Shown: positions 25,297 to 37,083 of the stretch, in pieces
Layout of the letters: each line of letters opens with the position of its first letter
How positions within the stretch are numbered: position 1 is the first letter of the stretch
Assembly (NCBI RefSeq): GCF_932526225.1
Contig: NC_064038.1
Location: forward strand, 16,541,075-16,605,074
Length of the DNA stretch: 64,000 nucleotides
DNA from: Nematostella vectensis
Lineage: Eukaryota > Cnidaria > Anthozoa > Actiniaria > Edwardsiidae
Reading direction: 5' to 3'
Notes under the pieces: model-generated
What the model was told of the DNA's origin: nothing
Databases searched by the model: none
The model's input: the letters and a program-made list of their open reading frames with translations, nothing else
Made by a program: the position numbers and the translations under genes

Positions 25297-25911
25297 CTTC
25301 GAATGTTTCCTGATCAGTGTAATCATCAGAGGACACCTTTCCCGCTTCTTCCGGCGACTCCAACTCAAGGATGTTAGAAATAGAAAAAGGACCCGTGAAC
25401 CGCGATCGAGAGCCTTGCTCAGTCCCCTTGTCGCTGGAATCCTCTCGTTCTGTTTTTATCGTACAATTGTTGTTCTGCCTACTTGCGGCCTCGCTCTTCC
25501 GTGTTAAGTTTGATTGGAGTTTTCGCGCGCACGTCTTGATCACATTGCTCACAGCTTCTAAGGAAGGAACGTTGCATTTCGAACAAAGTTTATCCTTTAA
25601 TAGACGATCCCTGACCTCCCAGGAAAATATATCTGGTTGCTCGAATACATACTCTTCGATCTTGTTCAAAACGGCAGGCGAAATGTCTCGTCTTTTGAAA
25701 GTCGTAATGGCGGCTCCAGGTTCAACTGAGCCAGTTTCATGGAATTTGTTGAGTATCTTGCTCACGCATCCGTGAGACACGCGAAGTCTTCGGCTAATAT
25801 CACTTGGTCTAACGCCCAAGCGAGCCAACTCAATAATTCTTAAACGAAGAGGCCGCGGAAGGGGCTTACCATTGATGAACACTCCACCTAACTGGTTGAT
25901 CTTTCCTTGGC
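25297..25911 (-). CDS. PaxD: Distal Pax gene, paired-domain and octapeptide exon
   Basis: Encodes a near-complete paired domain beginning [19 protein letters not shown] after the acceptor TTGTAG. Hallmarks include the PAI-subdomain helix-turn-helix ([35 protein letters not shown]) and the RED-subdomain phrase [16 protein letters not shown]. It is closest in style to Pax3/7, the class called Pax-D in anthozoans. After a polar linker comes FSISNIL at 25367-25387, a Groucho-binding octapeptide/EH1-type motif. The donor GAAG/GTAACA leaves phase 1. The first exon with the start codon is not identified; the in-frame extension beyond 25911 is intron. The paired domain is more diverged (PGAAITTFKRRD instead of PGA(I)GGSKPR) than in the proximal gene. 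Confidence 0.92.
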
Positions 25912-28900
25912 CTACAATTGCAAAGGCATAGAAGAGATTTAATGGACAATAATACTTAAAATCTGTCGTAGCGACAGGTATATTGGATTCAAGAAAGCTA
26001 TTATACGCATTGTTATGTAGTTGTCGGCCAAGATGCTATATTCTCGCTTTGTCAATTCCACGGTGAGATAATCCGTCTACGTCGCGAAGCACTCCACGGC
26101 ACTTAGCGAATAAACGGTTTCGTTAACTCGAGCTCTTTACTCCTCTCTGTTTATCTCTCTCTCCTTTTCTCCCTTTGCCGTTACAGTACGGAGCGTTTAA
26201 CATGTGGCTTCATGCATCTTAAGAGTCAATTCTTGTGTGTGATTATCTTGTAGCGACTTTGAGAGACTTTTAGAAGTTAGCGTGCGTGTGAAAACGTTGC
26301 TTCGTGATCCGAAATCTGACTTCAAGTTATCCCTGAAGCGTACACGTGAAAAGGACAAAAGAAGACTTACGAACAAAGACGAAGGGATCAATTCTAACGC
26401 CGTGTTTCAATAGCCATAGCTAAAGATTTTAATCTCTCACACTTTCAACAGCAGTGTTGGTGGTTCCCATTGTGTATTTATGTGGTTTAGAGTAAGTTAT
26501 CCCCATTTACGGGACCGTTTAGGTGTTATTGTTGAGATGCCCTCCCGATGAGGATTGAATACACCTCTATACAGAACTCACAGCGTGAGTTGATTAATTG
26601 ATAGATACCTGGGAAGATGAGGGTGTCCATACTTCAAAAGCGGAGTGCCCGTAGCCTGTGTTCCGTTTTTTGTAACTAATACTGTCAGCGTAGCATTAGC
26701 CACGGCTTTAGAGGTTCTCGTCAAGTCAGTGGCGCTTGCGAATAGTGGAAGTGATCCCCCGTGAAATCCAATTTACTGTGACTATGAAGACCATTCATTT
26801 GCACATTACACTATTTGTTTACGACACTGTGTCTGTGTGTTTTGCCCTGCAAGTGTTCCAATTGAACGGCACTGAAGAACTACAATGACGTCATAGTGTC
26901 GCTTCTGCCAATCATATGACGACCTGCCATATTAGGAGCTTGAAATTATGCGTGGATCGAAAACCGAGAATTAAGGTTTGGAGTTGCCATTAACCACTGC
27001 TTACATCTACATTACTGGGTCGTAGGGAAAATTAAAAAAAGCAAGACAATATTAGAATTACAAAAGCAAACGCACAAAAATGGAAAACTCATTACAAAAG
27101 TGAAACAAGATTAGAAGCATTTTCTCAATGATGACTGTGGCTAGTGCCTCTGATTGCCTCATCCTCGCGTATGACACTGCATTAGGGTGTGTAACAGAGT
27201 GAAGTTAATGAGTTCACATCACAAGCAGCGTGAAAATATGCATGCTTGTTTTATTCTACGCTATTTTTACTATGAACAATAAAAATTGCCAGGGACCACT
27301 AAATCAGAATAGCTCACAACAAAGAGGGTAAATATGAAGAATTTATATCGGCACGATAGCTCAACTATTTGGAGTTTGATTTCGAATTTATTAATAATAT
27401 CCATATTCCATCAATGTGGACCAATATTCTGTAATGTTCTTAGACCTGATAACTTCTAAAGTGCTGACCATAAGAATCTCAAGTCTGCACAAGTGGGACG
27501 TTATTACTTGCGCTGGCTTGATATAAACTACCTAAGCACGCGCAAATTTTGCTAAAAGGTGACTCTTCTGTCCACCGCATACGTCAGGCTGCACTTGAAT
27601 TCTATGTCGTAACCCGTAGCGCCTCATGAGCATCAAATAAATGAGCAAGTAAAAAAATCTAAATTTAGAAATACTCTGTAAATATTCACACAACTTTCAG
27701 AGACCAGGATTTATAACTATTAAAGGGCGACACATGGACTCGAGTGCAACCTTATTCGAAATAAGAGTATATTTCTAATAATAAAAAGGTTGTCCACCTT
27801 AAAAAACAATTCCGATGCTAGAAATGTCACGTAGCTCCTCGTACGATTTAGTTTTCGCGCCCGTAGATTATCAGGACAGTTACACATTGTTGAATTAGAC
27901 TTGCTCGAGAGTGGTGAGATGGCTTTGTTGTGCGGCTTCGATTATCAAGAAAGGGGGTCAGGCTCAGGCTGGTACCGTCTTCCATCATAGCCAATCAGAG
28001 CGCACGATTAGAAGGATACCGGTTCCCGAAAAACATAAAGCCTCTTATTTTTAACTCATCTTCAGAATTGTAAGAACGTAGATCAGTTTATCTACACACT
28101 GACTAAAACAAGTTAAATGTGAAATGGGTCATGTTTCGCCATCTTGATTTGCGCTATACGAAACCTCATTTTATTTACATCTTAAGTCACCTGACATTGA
28201 AAATGTATTGTTAGGTGGACAGTTTGTAGAGATCAGCTCGCTGAAATAAAAAAAAATCATCAAAAACAAACACAAATGGTTTAAGAGACCGTTATACAAA
28301 AAAAAGTCATTTTAAAATGGAAAATGCTCAGCTTAAATTGCAGTGGTGGTGCGCGCGTAATTGTTTTCAATCTGCTCCTTATGAAATTTAACCTTTTTCA
28401 TCGCGCTGCTATGCATGTTATTCATACGTCAAGTTATGCAAGTTATATCCGAACAGTCGGGTATAAGCCATAACTTTCATCAGGTCCCTGATAATATCCT
28501 TTTTTATTAGTGTTCTTATAGCAAAAAGCTACCTTAATGAATTAGTCCGTGACAAACTTATTGCGTTTATTTCAAACCAAATTACCCAAGCTTACTCAAC
28601 GGGACCTGGCCATATAAATATGTCAATTGTTTTTCTTAGTAAAGAGTACATAGTAGGGTGGTCAAAATATGGTTGAATTTTATAAAGAAATTGAGAATAA
28701 TTACGCGCATTTCATTTAAAAAGGTTCTCGACGCCGCCATTTTACACTCCTATAGAACAATCAAATATTGATTGATAAATTATCAGACGCTTGAAGTGTT
28801 TTGCAAATAGACCACTACAATTTCAAATGTAAACAATAAATAAAACAATTTCACCTGATGGGCCTCACTGGAAACCTAGATAGCCTCACTCTGATGCCAT

Positions 28901-29290
28901 AAACAGATACAAAAATTGGATTCTCTAACCGGTACTGTAAGGTATTTGTCATTTTCCATTTTCTTATAAACAACTTAATTAGACTAGGTGTATCACCCTA
29001 GCGACCATCACCCTCTCAATCACACCAGCATGTTAGCCTATCATGAGACACTCAGTGTCATTCATGCTTTATCGCCAAGCTCCCACAAAAATATTTCTTA
29101 TCTACGACAGATTTTCAAGTGACTTTGACGAGTAAGACACCATCAACAAACAGAATGGCTAGTCGGATGGAAGCCTTTCATAAAAATATAGGGGTAGCGA
29201 TGGTTAAGTCCAAAGCGCAGAGACCCGAGACAAATTGTAAGACCCGTGACCGATACCTTGAATGTCGGTTAAAAAAAAACAGACCCCAAG
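25912..29290. other. Upstream of the distal Pax gene; no further exon recognised
   Basis: This 3.4-kb stretch between the two Pax genes should hold the 5' exon and promoter of the distal gene. I cannot identify either. Short open frames show no known motif. Confidence 0.4.
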
Positions 29291-29294
29291 CGTT

Positions 29295-29470
29295 TAATTC
29301 GATAATATATAGATTTAGGCACTGCCTGCACTGCACTATTTTGTGTTGACATTTAATGTAACAAGCACAACCCCTGATGTAAAGAAGATTGTCAAGTTCA
29401 AGGTGTCTAAGTGGACTGAAAATAATTGTCAAGAGTCTAAAGGTTAATTCTTATGTCCCAACATTTTTAA
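29295..29470. mobile_element. Fragment of the dispersed 2.5-kb element (copy 4)
   Basis: ATATATAGATTTAGGCACTG, then TTTTGTGTTGAC, and farther on TTGTCAAGAGTCTAA and ATTCTTATGTCCCA match the left end of copy 2 (13008-13260), with an internal deletion. Only the left end is present. Confidence 0.6.
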
Positions 29471-30150
29471 CTTAACAGTTAATTTCAATTGTTTTACTTT
29501 CACAAAACTTGAATTTACAAAACATCAAAATATATAATTATTATAAAACGAGTTATAAAAATATATAAAATTTTATAGATTAGAGTTATCTTATAAGAAC
29601 CTTAAAAGCTTAATATATTCTATAATATATTGTATCTACAATTTAAAAGTGCATCTTTCATATACTTTACTTGTCTATTTGCATTTTTCGATTACTCAAA
29701 AGTTTTAATGGCTATTCATCACGCCATTTCACAGTTAGTTGTAGGCCAATGAAAGAGAGCAGAATGTTCTTCCGTTGAGAAGTGAAATGGAGTGATTAAA
29801 ACAGGAAGCAAAAAGGCCATTAAAAACTACAAAATTATCAGTATCAAATTCGATAAGACAGGAACGTATCCATCGTTATACCAGTTACACTTAGTAAAAA
29901 TATATGAAAATCTCTTTAAAAAATAAAAAATATATAAACAAAGTAACAACCCACATCACCTCATTTTTAAATGAGCAAAATTTGTGTGGTGTGCCAAAAG
30001 CTTAACAGAGCTCAGGAGAACGCCCCTGTAGAATGAACTACTCTAGAAAACACGTGGTACAGAAAACTGCTTTTCAATTGGGAGCATATTCCTGCTTTGA
30101 AGTCTAAGTAATAATACAGAAATGATAATTTTGCTGTCACTGGGATCTGG
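29471..30150. other. AT-rich spacer 3' of the proximal Pax gene
   Basis: Very AT-rich, no gene recognised. It presumably includes the 3' UTR of the proximal Pax transcript; no polyadenylation signal is assigned. Confidence 0.4.
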
Positions 30151-30336
30151 TTAGAGGACTGGCAGTGTGTAGACTCTGTCGTTGATTGGAACGACCTGGT
30201 ATCTGATTGGTGCAGCCGTTGGATGACATGTGCACATGCCCTGTGGGTAGCAGTATTTGCGCTTGTTGGTCGAGTCGTTGTCGTCTCCGTTTATCTTTTT
30301 CTTGCGTAGCCGAGCTCGACGATTCGAAAACCAAAC
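30151..30336 (-). CDS. PaxD: Proximal Pax gene, terminal exon (homeodomain 3' part and C-tail)
   Basis: Follows the acceptor TTCCTCTAG and starts in phase 0 with GTT TGG: VWFSNRRARLRKKK, homeodomain residues 47-60, completing the recognition helix. Serine at position 50 is the Pax-specific residue. Position 56 is Leu where paired-class proteins normally carry Trp. The protein ends after a further 47 residues (including KRKYCYPQGMCTCHP and ending VYTLPVL) at TAA 30151-30153. The exon is separated from the 5' homeobox exon by a 2.9-kb intron packed with satellite repeats. Confidence 0.9.
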   Translation of the reverse strand, partial: VWFSNRRARLRKKKINGDDNDSTNKRKYCYPQGMCTCHPTAAPIRYQVVPINDRVYTLPVL

Positions 30337-30411
30337 CTAGAGGAATAACAGATAGAGCAATTTTCTATTTAATAAACGTGTGATTGATGGTCAAACAGAG
30401 GGGAGTTTTGT

Positions 30412-31213
30412 AATGTGTGTAATTGCACATGGTGGTCAGTGTATGATTGCACATGGTGGTCCGTGTGTGATTGCACATGGTGGTCTGTGTGTGATTGCAC
30501 ATGGTGGTCAGTGTATGATTGCACATGGTGGTCAGTGTATGATTGCACATGGTGGTCAGTGTGTGATTGCACATGGTGTTCAGTGTGTGGTTGTACATGG
30601 TGGTCAGTGTATGATTCCACATGGTGGTTAGCACATGGTGATCGCACATGGTGGTCAGTGTATGATTGCACTTGGTGGTCAGTGCGTGGTTGTACATGGT
30701 GGTCAGTGTATGATTGCACATGGTGGTCAATGTGTGATTGTGCATGGTGGTCAGTGCAGGATTGCACATGGTTGTTAGTGTATGATTGCACATGGTGGTC
30801 AGTGTATGATTGCACATGGTGGTTAGTGTATGATTGCACATGGTGGTCAGTGTATGATTGCACATGGTGGTCAGTGTGTGATTGTACATGGTGGTCCGTG
30901 TATGATTGCACATGGTGGTCCGTGTGTGATTGCACATGGTGGTCATTGTGTAATTACACATGGTGGTCAGTGTGTGATTGCACATGGTGGTCCGTGTGTG
31001 ATTGCACATGGTGGTCAGTGTATGATTGCACATGGTGGTCAGTGTGTGATTGTACATGGTGGTCCGTGTATGATTGCACATGGTGGTCCGTGTGTGATTG
31101 CACATGGTGGTCATTGTGTAATTGCACATGGTTGTCAGTGTGTGATTGCACATGGTGTTCCGTGTGTGATTGCACATGGTGGTCAGTGTGTGATTGCACA
31201 TGGTGGTCAGTGA
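30412..31213. repeat. 24-bp minisatellite, block 1 (Pax intron)
   Basis: About 33 copies of a 24-bp unit (TGTGTGATTGCACATGGTGG followed by TCAG) with scattered substitutions. Because 24 is a multiple of 3, long frames stay open on both strands (repeating CVIAHGGQ, or NHTLTTMC on the other strand). These are repeat artefacts, not genes. Confidence 0.95.
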
Positions 31214-33205
31214 CCACCAGATGACCCATTGCCATTTATGTAAAATTCTCCTCTTTTCAGAAAGTTAGACCCTTAAAGTTAGACACTTATACCATCTCAT
31301 CGTATCCCATCCCAAACCATACCATACCATACCATACCATCTCATCCCATCCCATCCCATACCATACCATATTATATCCCAAATCCTTACTTTGATTGAT
31401 GGTCAAACAGAGGGAAGTTTTGTCAGTGTGTAATTGCACATGGTGGTCAGTGTGTGCACATGGTGGTCAGTGCGTGGTTGTACATAGTGTTTAGTGTATG
31501 ATTGCACATGGTGGTCAGTGTATCATTGCACATGATGGTCAGTGTATGATTGCACATGGTGGTCAGTGTATGATTGCACATGGTGTTCCGTGTGTGATTG
31601 CACATGGTGGTCAGTGTGTGATTGTGCATGGTGGTCAGTGCAGGATTGCACATGGTGGTCAGTGACCACCAGATGACCCATTGCCATTTATGTAAAATTC
31701 TCCTCTTTGCAGAAAGTTAGACCCTTAAAGTTAGACCCTTATACCATCTCATCTCATCCCATCCCATCCCAACCCATACCATACCATACCATACCATACC
31801 ATACCATACCATACCATACCATACCATACCATACCATACCATACCATACCATACCATCCCATACCATACCATACCATATTATATCCCAAATCCTTACTTA
31901 GATTGATGGTCAAACAGAGGGACGTTTTGTCAGTGTGTAATTGCACATGGTGGTCAGTGTGTGCACATGGTGGTCAGTGCGTGGTTGTACATGGTGGTCA
32001 GGGTATGATTGCACATGGTGGTTAGTGTATGATTGCACATGGTGGTCAGTGTGTGATTGCACATGGTAGACCGTGTGTGATTGCACATGGTGGTCAGTGT
32101 ATGTTTGCACATGGTGGTCCGTGTGTGATTGCACATGGTGGTCATTGTGTAATTGCACATGGTGGTCAGTGCAGGATTTCACGTGGTTGTCAGTGACCAC
32201 CAGATGACCCATTGCCATTTATGTAAAATTCTCCTCTTTGCAGAAAGTTAGACCCTTAAAGTTAGACCCTTATACTATCTCATCTCATCCCATCCCAGCC
32301 CATACTATACCATACCATACCATACCATCTCATCCCATACCATACCATACCATACCATATTATATCCCAAATCCTTACTTAGATGACCCATTGCCATTTA
32401 TGTAAAATTCTCCTCTTTGCAGAAAGTTAGACCCTTAAAGTTAGACCTTATACCATCTAATCTCATCCCATCCCATCCCATCCCATCCCATCCCATCCCA
32501 TCCCAACCCATATCATATCATATCATATCATATCATATCATATCATATCATATCATATCATATCATATCTTACCATACCATACCATACCATACCATACCA
32601 TACCATACCATACCATACCATACCATACCATACCATACCATACCATACCATACCATACCATACCATACCATACCATACCATACCATACCATACCATACCA
32701 TACCATACCATACCATACCATACCATACCATACCATACCATACCATACCATCTCATCTCATCTCATCCCATACCATACCATACTATACAATACCATACCA
32801 TATTATATCCCAAATCCTTACTTAGATGACCCATTGCCATTTATGTAAAATTCTCCTCTTTGCAGAAAGTTAGACCCATAAAGTTAGACCCATATACCAT
32901 CTCATCCCATCCCATCCCATCCCATCCCATCCCATCCCATCCCATCCCAACCCATACCATACCATACCATACCATACAATACCATACCATACCATACCAT
33001 ACCATACCATACCATACCATACCATACCATGTACATGGTTTTCAGTGTGTGATTGCACATGGTTGTCAGTGTATGACTGCACATGGTGGTCAGTGTGTGA
33101 TTGCACATGGTGGTCAGTGTGTCCACATGGTGGTCAGTGTGTGATTGTACATGGTGTTCAGTGTATAATGATTGCACATGGTGGTCAGTGTATGACCACA
33201 GTGTA
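31214..33205. repeat. Higher-order satellite: 24-bp blocks, ATACC blocks and a unique spacer
   Basis: Alternating modules fill the intron. 24-bp blocks recur at ~31430-31664, 31930-32195 and 33030-33205. Pentamer (ATACC/ATCCC/ATATC) blocks lie at ~31300-31370, 31745-31880, 32280-32358, 32455-32812 and 32895-33030. A ~70-bp spacer starting GATGACCCATTGCCATTTAT recurs at 31222, 31672, 32204, 32382 and 32826. A second conserved linker (ATATTATATCCCAAATCCTT) closes the pentamer blocks. Confidence 0.95.
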
Positions 33206-33241
33206 TGTATTATTTTTTACTCGTTCCCAGTCGCGTTTTAC

Positions 33242-33459
33242 CTGCACCCTTGCCTCTGTCAGATTCAGCCTTTGAGCTAACTCCTCCCGCGTATAAACAT
33301 CCGGGTATTGGGTTTTAAGGAAAGCTTTCTCCAGTTCATCTACTTGTTTAGACGTGAACTTAGTTCGGCTGCGGCGTTGCTTGCGAGTGAGAAGGAAGTC
33401 AGGATCGAGCGAAAAATGCATTCGCGAGGGACTAGTACTAGGAGGCGGCGATTCAATAG
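33242..33459 (-). CDS. PaxD: Proximal Pax gene, homeodomain 5' exon
   Basis: Internal exon from GAATTCACAG/CT (acceptor, phase 1) to GTGCAG/GTAAAA (donor, phase 0). A Ser/Pro-rich lead ([15 protein letters not shown]) precedes homeodomain residues 1-46: [42 protein letters not shown]. Length, both phases and the 46/47 split match the corresponding exon of the distal Pax gene. The two exons differ in the linker but are clearly paralogous across the homeodomain. The exon is an island of unique sequence with satellite blocks on both sides (33030-33205 and 33570-33945). Confidence 0.92.
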
Positions 33460-33569
33460 CTGTGAATTCAGAAACCACAGATATTGTTTTTATTACAAGA
33501 GAACACTTTAAGTCATAGATGTCTCTGACATATCAGTTTTGGATCTAGGGAAGCAATAATTCCATACTT

Positions 33570-33995
33570 CTCATACCACACCATTCCATGCCATGCCGTG
33601 CCATCCCATCCCATCCCATCCCATCCCAACCCATCCCATATTATATCCCAAATCCTTACTTAGATGACCCATTGCCATTTATGTAAAATTCTCCTCTTTG
33701 CAGAAAGTTAGACCCTTAAAGTTAGACCCATATACCATCTCATCCCATACCATCCCATCCCATACCATACCATACCATACCATACCATACCATACCATAC
33801 CATACCATACCATACCATACCATACCATACCATACCATACCATACCATACCATACCATACCATACCATACCATACCATACCATACCATACCATCTCATCC
33901 CATACCATACCATCCCATCCCATACCATCCCATACCATATTATATCCCAAATCCTTACTTGGATGACCCATTGCCATTTATGTACAATTCTTCTC
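33570..33995. repeat. Satellite blocks in the preceding Pax intron
   Basis: Pentamer ATCCC/ATACC runs at ~33570-33640 and 33735-33945, with the same spacer (GATGACCCATTGCCATTTAT) at 33663 and, diverged, at 33962. These are the same modules as on the other side of the homeobox exon. Confidence 0.95.
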
Positions 33996-34742
33996 TTTTT
34001 CGTAACTATTCTGAATGTATAGTAACTAATATTTTCCAATATATAAGACGGTTATTCTTCCCAAAATACGTGATACACTTTATTTTTAAGGTCATTTTAG
34101 AGTACAAAAGTGCTTAAAAGCGCGAAAATAATTAGAATATTCTTTAAAATAATTATTCCTTTGGCTATTATATACAACAGAGTTTTGTTAGGGTGATCAA
34201 CTCAAACTCCCCTCATAGATTGGTTAATTAGCTATGAATAATTGATGAGTATAAAAATGTCTGAAACAATCATAACAAAATACCATGCACTTACGTGTGT
34301 CAAATGCAATATTGGCTTGTCTGCAAATTTCCCCCAAGGGCAGCAATAACATCGTGATTTTATCCTTAACTAAAATCTTCAAAACAACTGTCTAGTGATG
34401 AAAATCTCAGATGGGAAATAATAGCCTATCCACCGCAGGCGTTGGTCATAGCACGGCTTTTTGGATGCTAACAACGACAGAACTTAAAGATCCTCTGTCA
34501 GCCGCTGTTTTGTTATCCTTGTATAAGTATCCGTGTATAAGAAAGCTTTTTGAGATATTTGCGATTGAATTTGTTAAATAAAGGGTAACAATTAAGACTG
34601 TCAATTCATCTTTGATTCACGTGGGCCACGTTTACAAACATTGTTTACAGTTTGCAAGGCTTTGATAGCGACGGTTATAATAAGCCTTGGAAATGTGTTT
34701 ACTTTATCCCCATGACTACACTTCTAGGGGAATGAGAATAGT

Positions 34743-34893
34743 CTAACAAAAATAAGGCCGACTAGCCGACTAACAAAAATAAGGCCGACTAGCCGACTAA
34801 CAAAAATAAGGCCGACTAGCCGACTAACAAAAATAGGGCCGACTAGCCGACTAACAAAAATAAGGCCGACTAGCCGACTAACAAAAATAGGGC
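34743..34893. repeat. 27-bp tandem repeat
   Basis: Between five and six copies of CTAACAAAAATAAGGCCGAC followed by TAGCCGA, nearly identical, within the first Pax intron of the proximal gene. Confidence 0.95.
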
Positions 34894-35296
34894 GGACTTC
34901 ATCCAGAAATGCAGTCCCATCACCACACTTCTAAGAAATTTCGAATGCTATCTTATAAAAATAGCCGCATTCACGTCAAGATGGTAAAAGCAGACAATGG
35001 TTATATTGCCATAGGAAGTCGAATGACGCATCTCCTTTGGTTCAAACTATTTTTAAGTTTGCCATGTGGTAAACAAACTGAGCTTGTTTTTTCCGTGTTA
35101 CGCTTTAGTGATGCTCTTGAAGCTACGTAATCAGTTTCGCTTCTAATTTGCGCATGCAGTCAAAAAGGTCGAAAGAAATGTGTGCGTTTCTTTAGAATAT
35201 AGAAGGCATGACCAAGATTACCGTTAATATGCATTTATTCTACAGGCGGATTAGTTGAGTTATCAAGACCTGACGCGAAACATGTGACATCCTAAA

Positions 35297-35388
35297 TTCC
35301 TAGTAGTCGTATAGTACTTGAGATTATTTTGTGAAGTAAAAGTTCCTAGTAGTCGTATAGTACTTGAGATTATTTTGTGAAGTAAAAG
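35297..35388. repeat. Perfect 46-bp tandem duplication
   Basis: Two identical adjacent 46-bp units beginning TTCCTAGTAGTCGTATAGTA. The identity suggests a recent event. It lies in the proximal Pax intron. Confidence 0.95.
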
Positions 35389-36414
35389 TGATGTACTTAC
35401 ATTGCATTACGGCCTTTTAACCAAACTGTTAATTGGTATTTATTTGATAGTTTCCCTTCCTTTTTTAAGAAGCCAAATAACTTTCTATAACCTTAGGACA
35501 TGATCAAACTTATTTAATGACTATGGAATGAACAAGCAGGAACGTTGGTTTAAGTAGCGTGTCGAGGAATTCGATATTTGCATAAAACCAAATTCAATAT
35601 TCTCAAAATTTCAAAAGTGCAATTCACGCTCATGAAAATATTTTGCTTGTGAAGCTCCTTTTATATCACTTTGTCGAACTTTTATTTGTTTTCTTTAACA
35701 TAAAGATAAATTTTGACACAGACTTATTAGCGGAAAGAAATGTTAATCTATTTCAAATGCAGGATTGGCACTTGTGTCTCAAGTGTTCGATAGCGGAGCC
35801 AAGGGCGATTTGTTTTGTCTAATGGATGTTATAGTAAATTAGGATCACATAAACGATGACATCCATAATGCTAAATACCTAATAAATAAAGGACTCCATA
35901 TTTATTCACTTCTATCGGAGTACAATGATATCATTACTATATCAAGATTTCATGCTATTTGGCATTTTTCAAGAATGTGCATGCTCAAGAAAAGGTTTAA
36001 GTTTATAAGCGCTATTTGTTATATAATTCCTTCTGAGGCGTTGTGTAGTTGTAGTGCGGTCTTTTTTTTGACTTTGTGAAACTACTTTTTGCGTCACGGA
36101 AAATTCCAACAACGAAACCAGTCGCATAACAGGAACTCTTAGTATTGGACTACTTTCGATGCACATTCTAACAAAGCGAAACCAGAAGAAGAAAAGGTAT
36201 CATTTAATGTGATTATTTTAAATTACTTTTTCAGCTATCGCATCATCGCCTCTAGTTTCCCGGCAGGCTGGACCAATCTGTTCTCACAATACTTTCTATG
36301 ATCCTCTCTTTTAATCTCAAAGTGTCAAGCTACGCACATTACACACCCAAGAAAGTATTTTTAAATCCGATAAAAATAGTGAAATAAAATAATTATCCTG
36401 GTCCTAATCATTAC

Positions 36415-37083
36415 CTTCCACTTTGATCCCCTTTACAGTCTCGGCACTTCCATCTTCTTCGGCTGAGGGTTTTTTCAGAATACTTGCTATGGAGTATGAA
36501 CTCGAAAAGTTATGTCTTGATGGAAGACTGTTATTTTTTTCCACTTTTTCATCTTCCTTCCCCTTGTCATCTTCTTCGCCTTTTCTTTCCTTCTTTGTTT
36601 TTAATATCACGCCTGCCACTATGTTACTGTTATCATCTGTCTCCTCGACATCAATAAAGACGTCGTCATCCTCGGAGGCTGCACTGCTTGTACTTGCGAT
36701 TCTGTTCTTTAGGACTTGGCTGATGGCTGCAAGTGATGGCACAGTGCATCTTGAACAGACGTTATCCTTCACCAACCTGTCCCTAACTTCCCACGAAAAC
36801 ATGCCGGGATTTTCTCTCCTGTATTCGTCTATCTTCTCTTCTATTTCGGGTGTGACGTTTCGTGGCGTGCTGGACCCAGCGATTGCCCCTGGTTCAATAG
36901 AGCCCGTCTGCTGGAACCTGTACAAGATCTTACTGACACATCCATGAGAAACGCGCAGCCGTCTGCTGATGTCGCATGGACGAACCCCAAGCTGTGCTAG
37001 CTCTATAATCTGTTTACGCAGGACCAATGGTAGGGGTCGGCCATTAATAAAAACTCCGCCCAGCTGATTGACTCTTCCCTGTC
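36415..37083 (-). CDS. PaxD: Proximal Pax gene, paired-domain and octapeptide exon
   Basis: After the acceptor TATTTGTAG the exon encodes a full paired domain: [76 protein letters not shown], then [16 protein letters not shown]. This is strongly Pax3/7-like, hence Pax-D class. A linker with acidic and lysine-rich runs ([17 protein letters not shown]) follows, then YSIASIL at 36476-36496, an octapeptide/EH1 co-repressor motif. The donor GAAG/GTAATG leaves phase 1, exactly as in the distal gene. Together with 33242-33459 and 30151-30336 this gives a whole Pax protein except for the first exon, which I could not place. Probable developmental transcription factor in the nucleus. Confidence 0.95.

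Noticed and set aside
30365..31235. Open frames of up to 278 codons on both strands (CVIAHGGQ, NHTLTTMC and similar repeats)
   Set aside because: They follow from a 24-bp repeat with no stop in any frame; frames end at the array edges and lack start context or flanking coding sequence.
30412..33205. CRISPR-like array
   Set aside because: The units are contiguous tandem repeats without unique spacers of constant length, in eukaryotic intronic DNA.
31707..33977. YHTIP/YGMVW repeat proteins
   Set aside because: Pure translation of ATACC pentamers in all frames.
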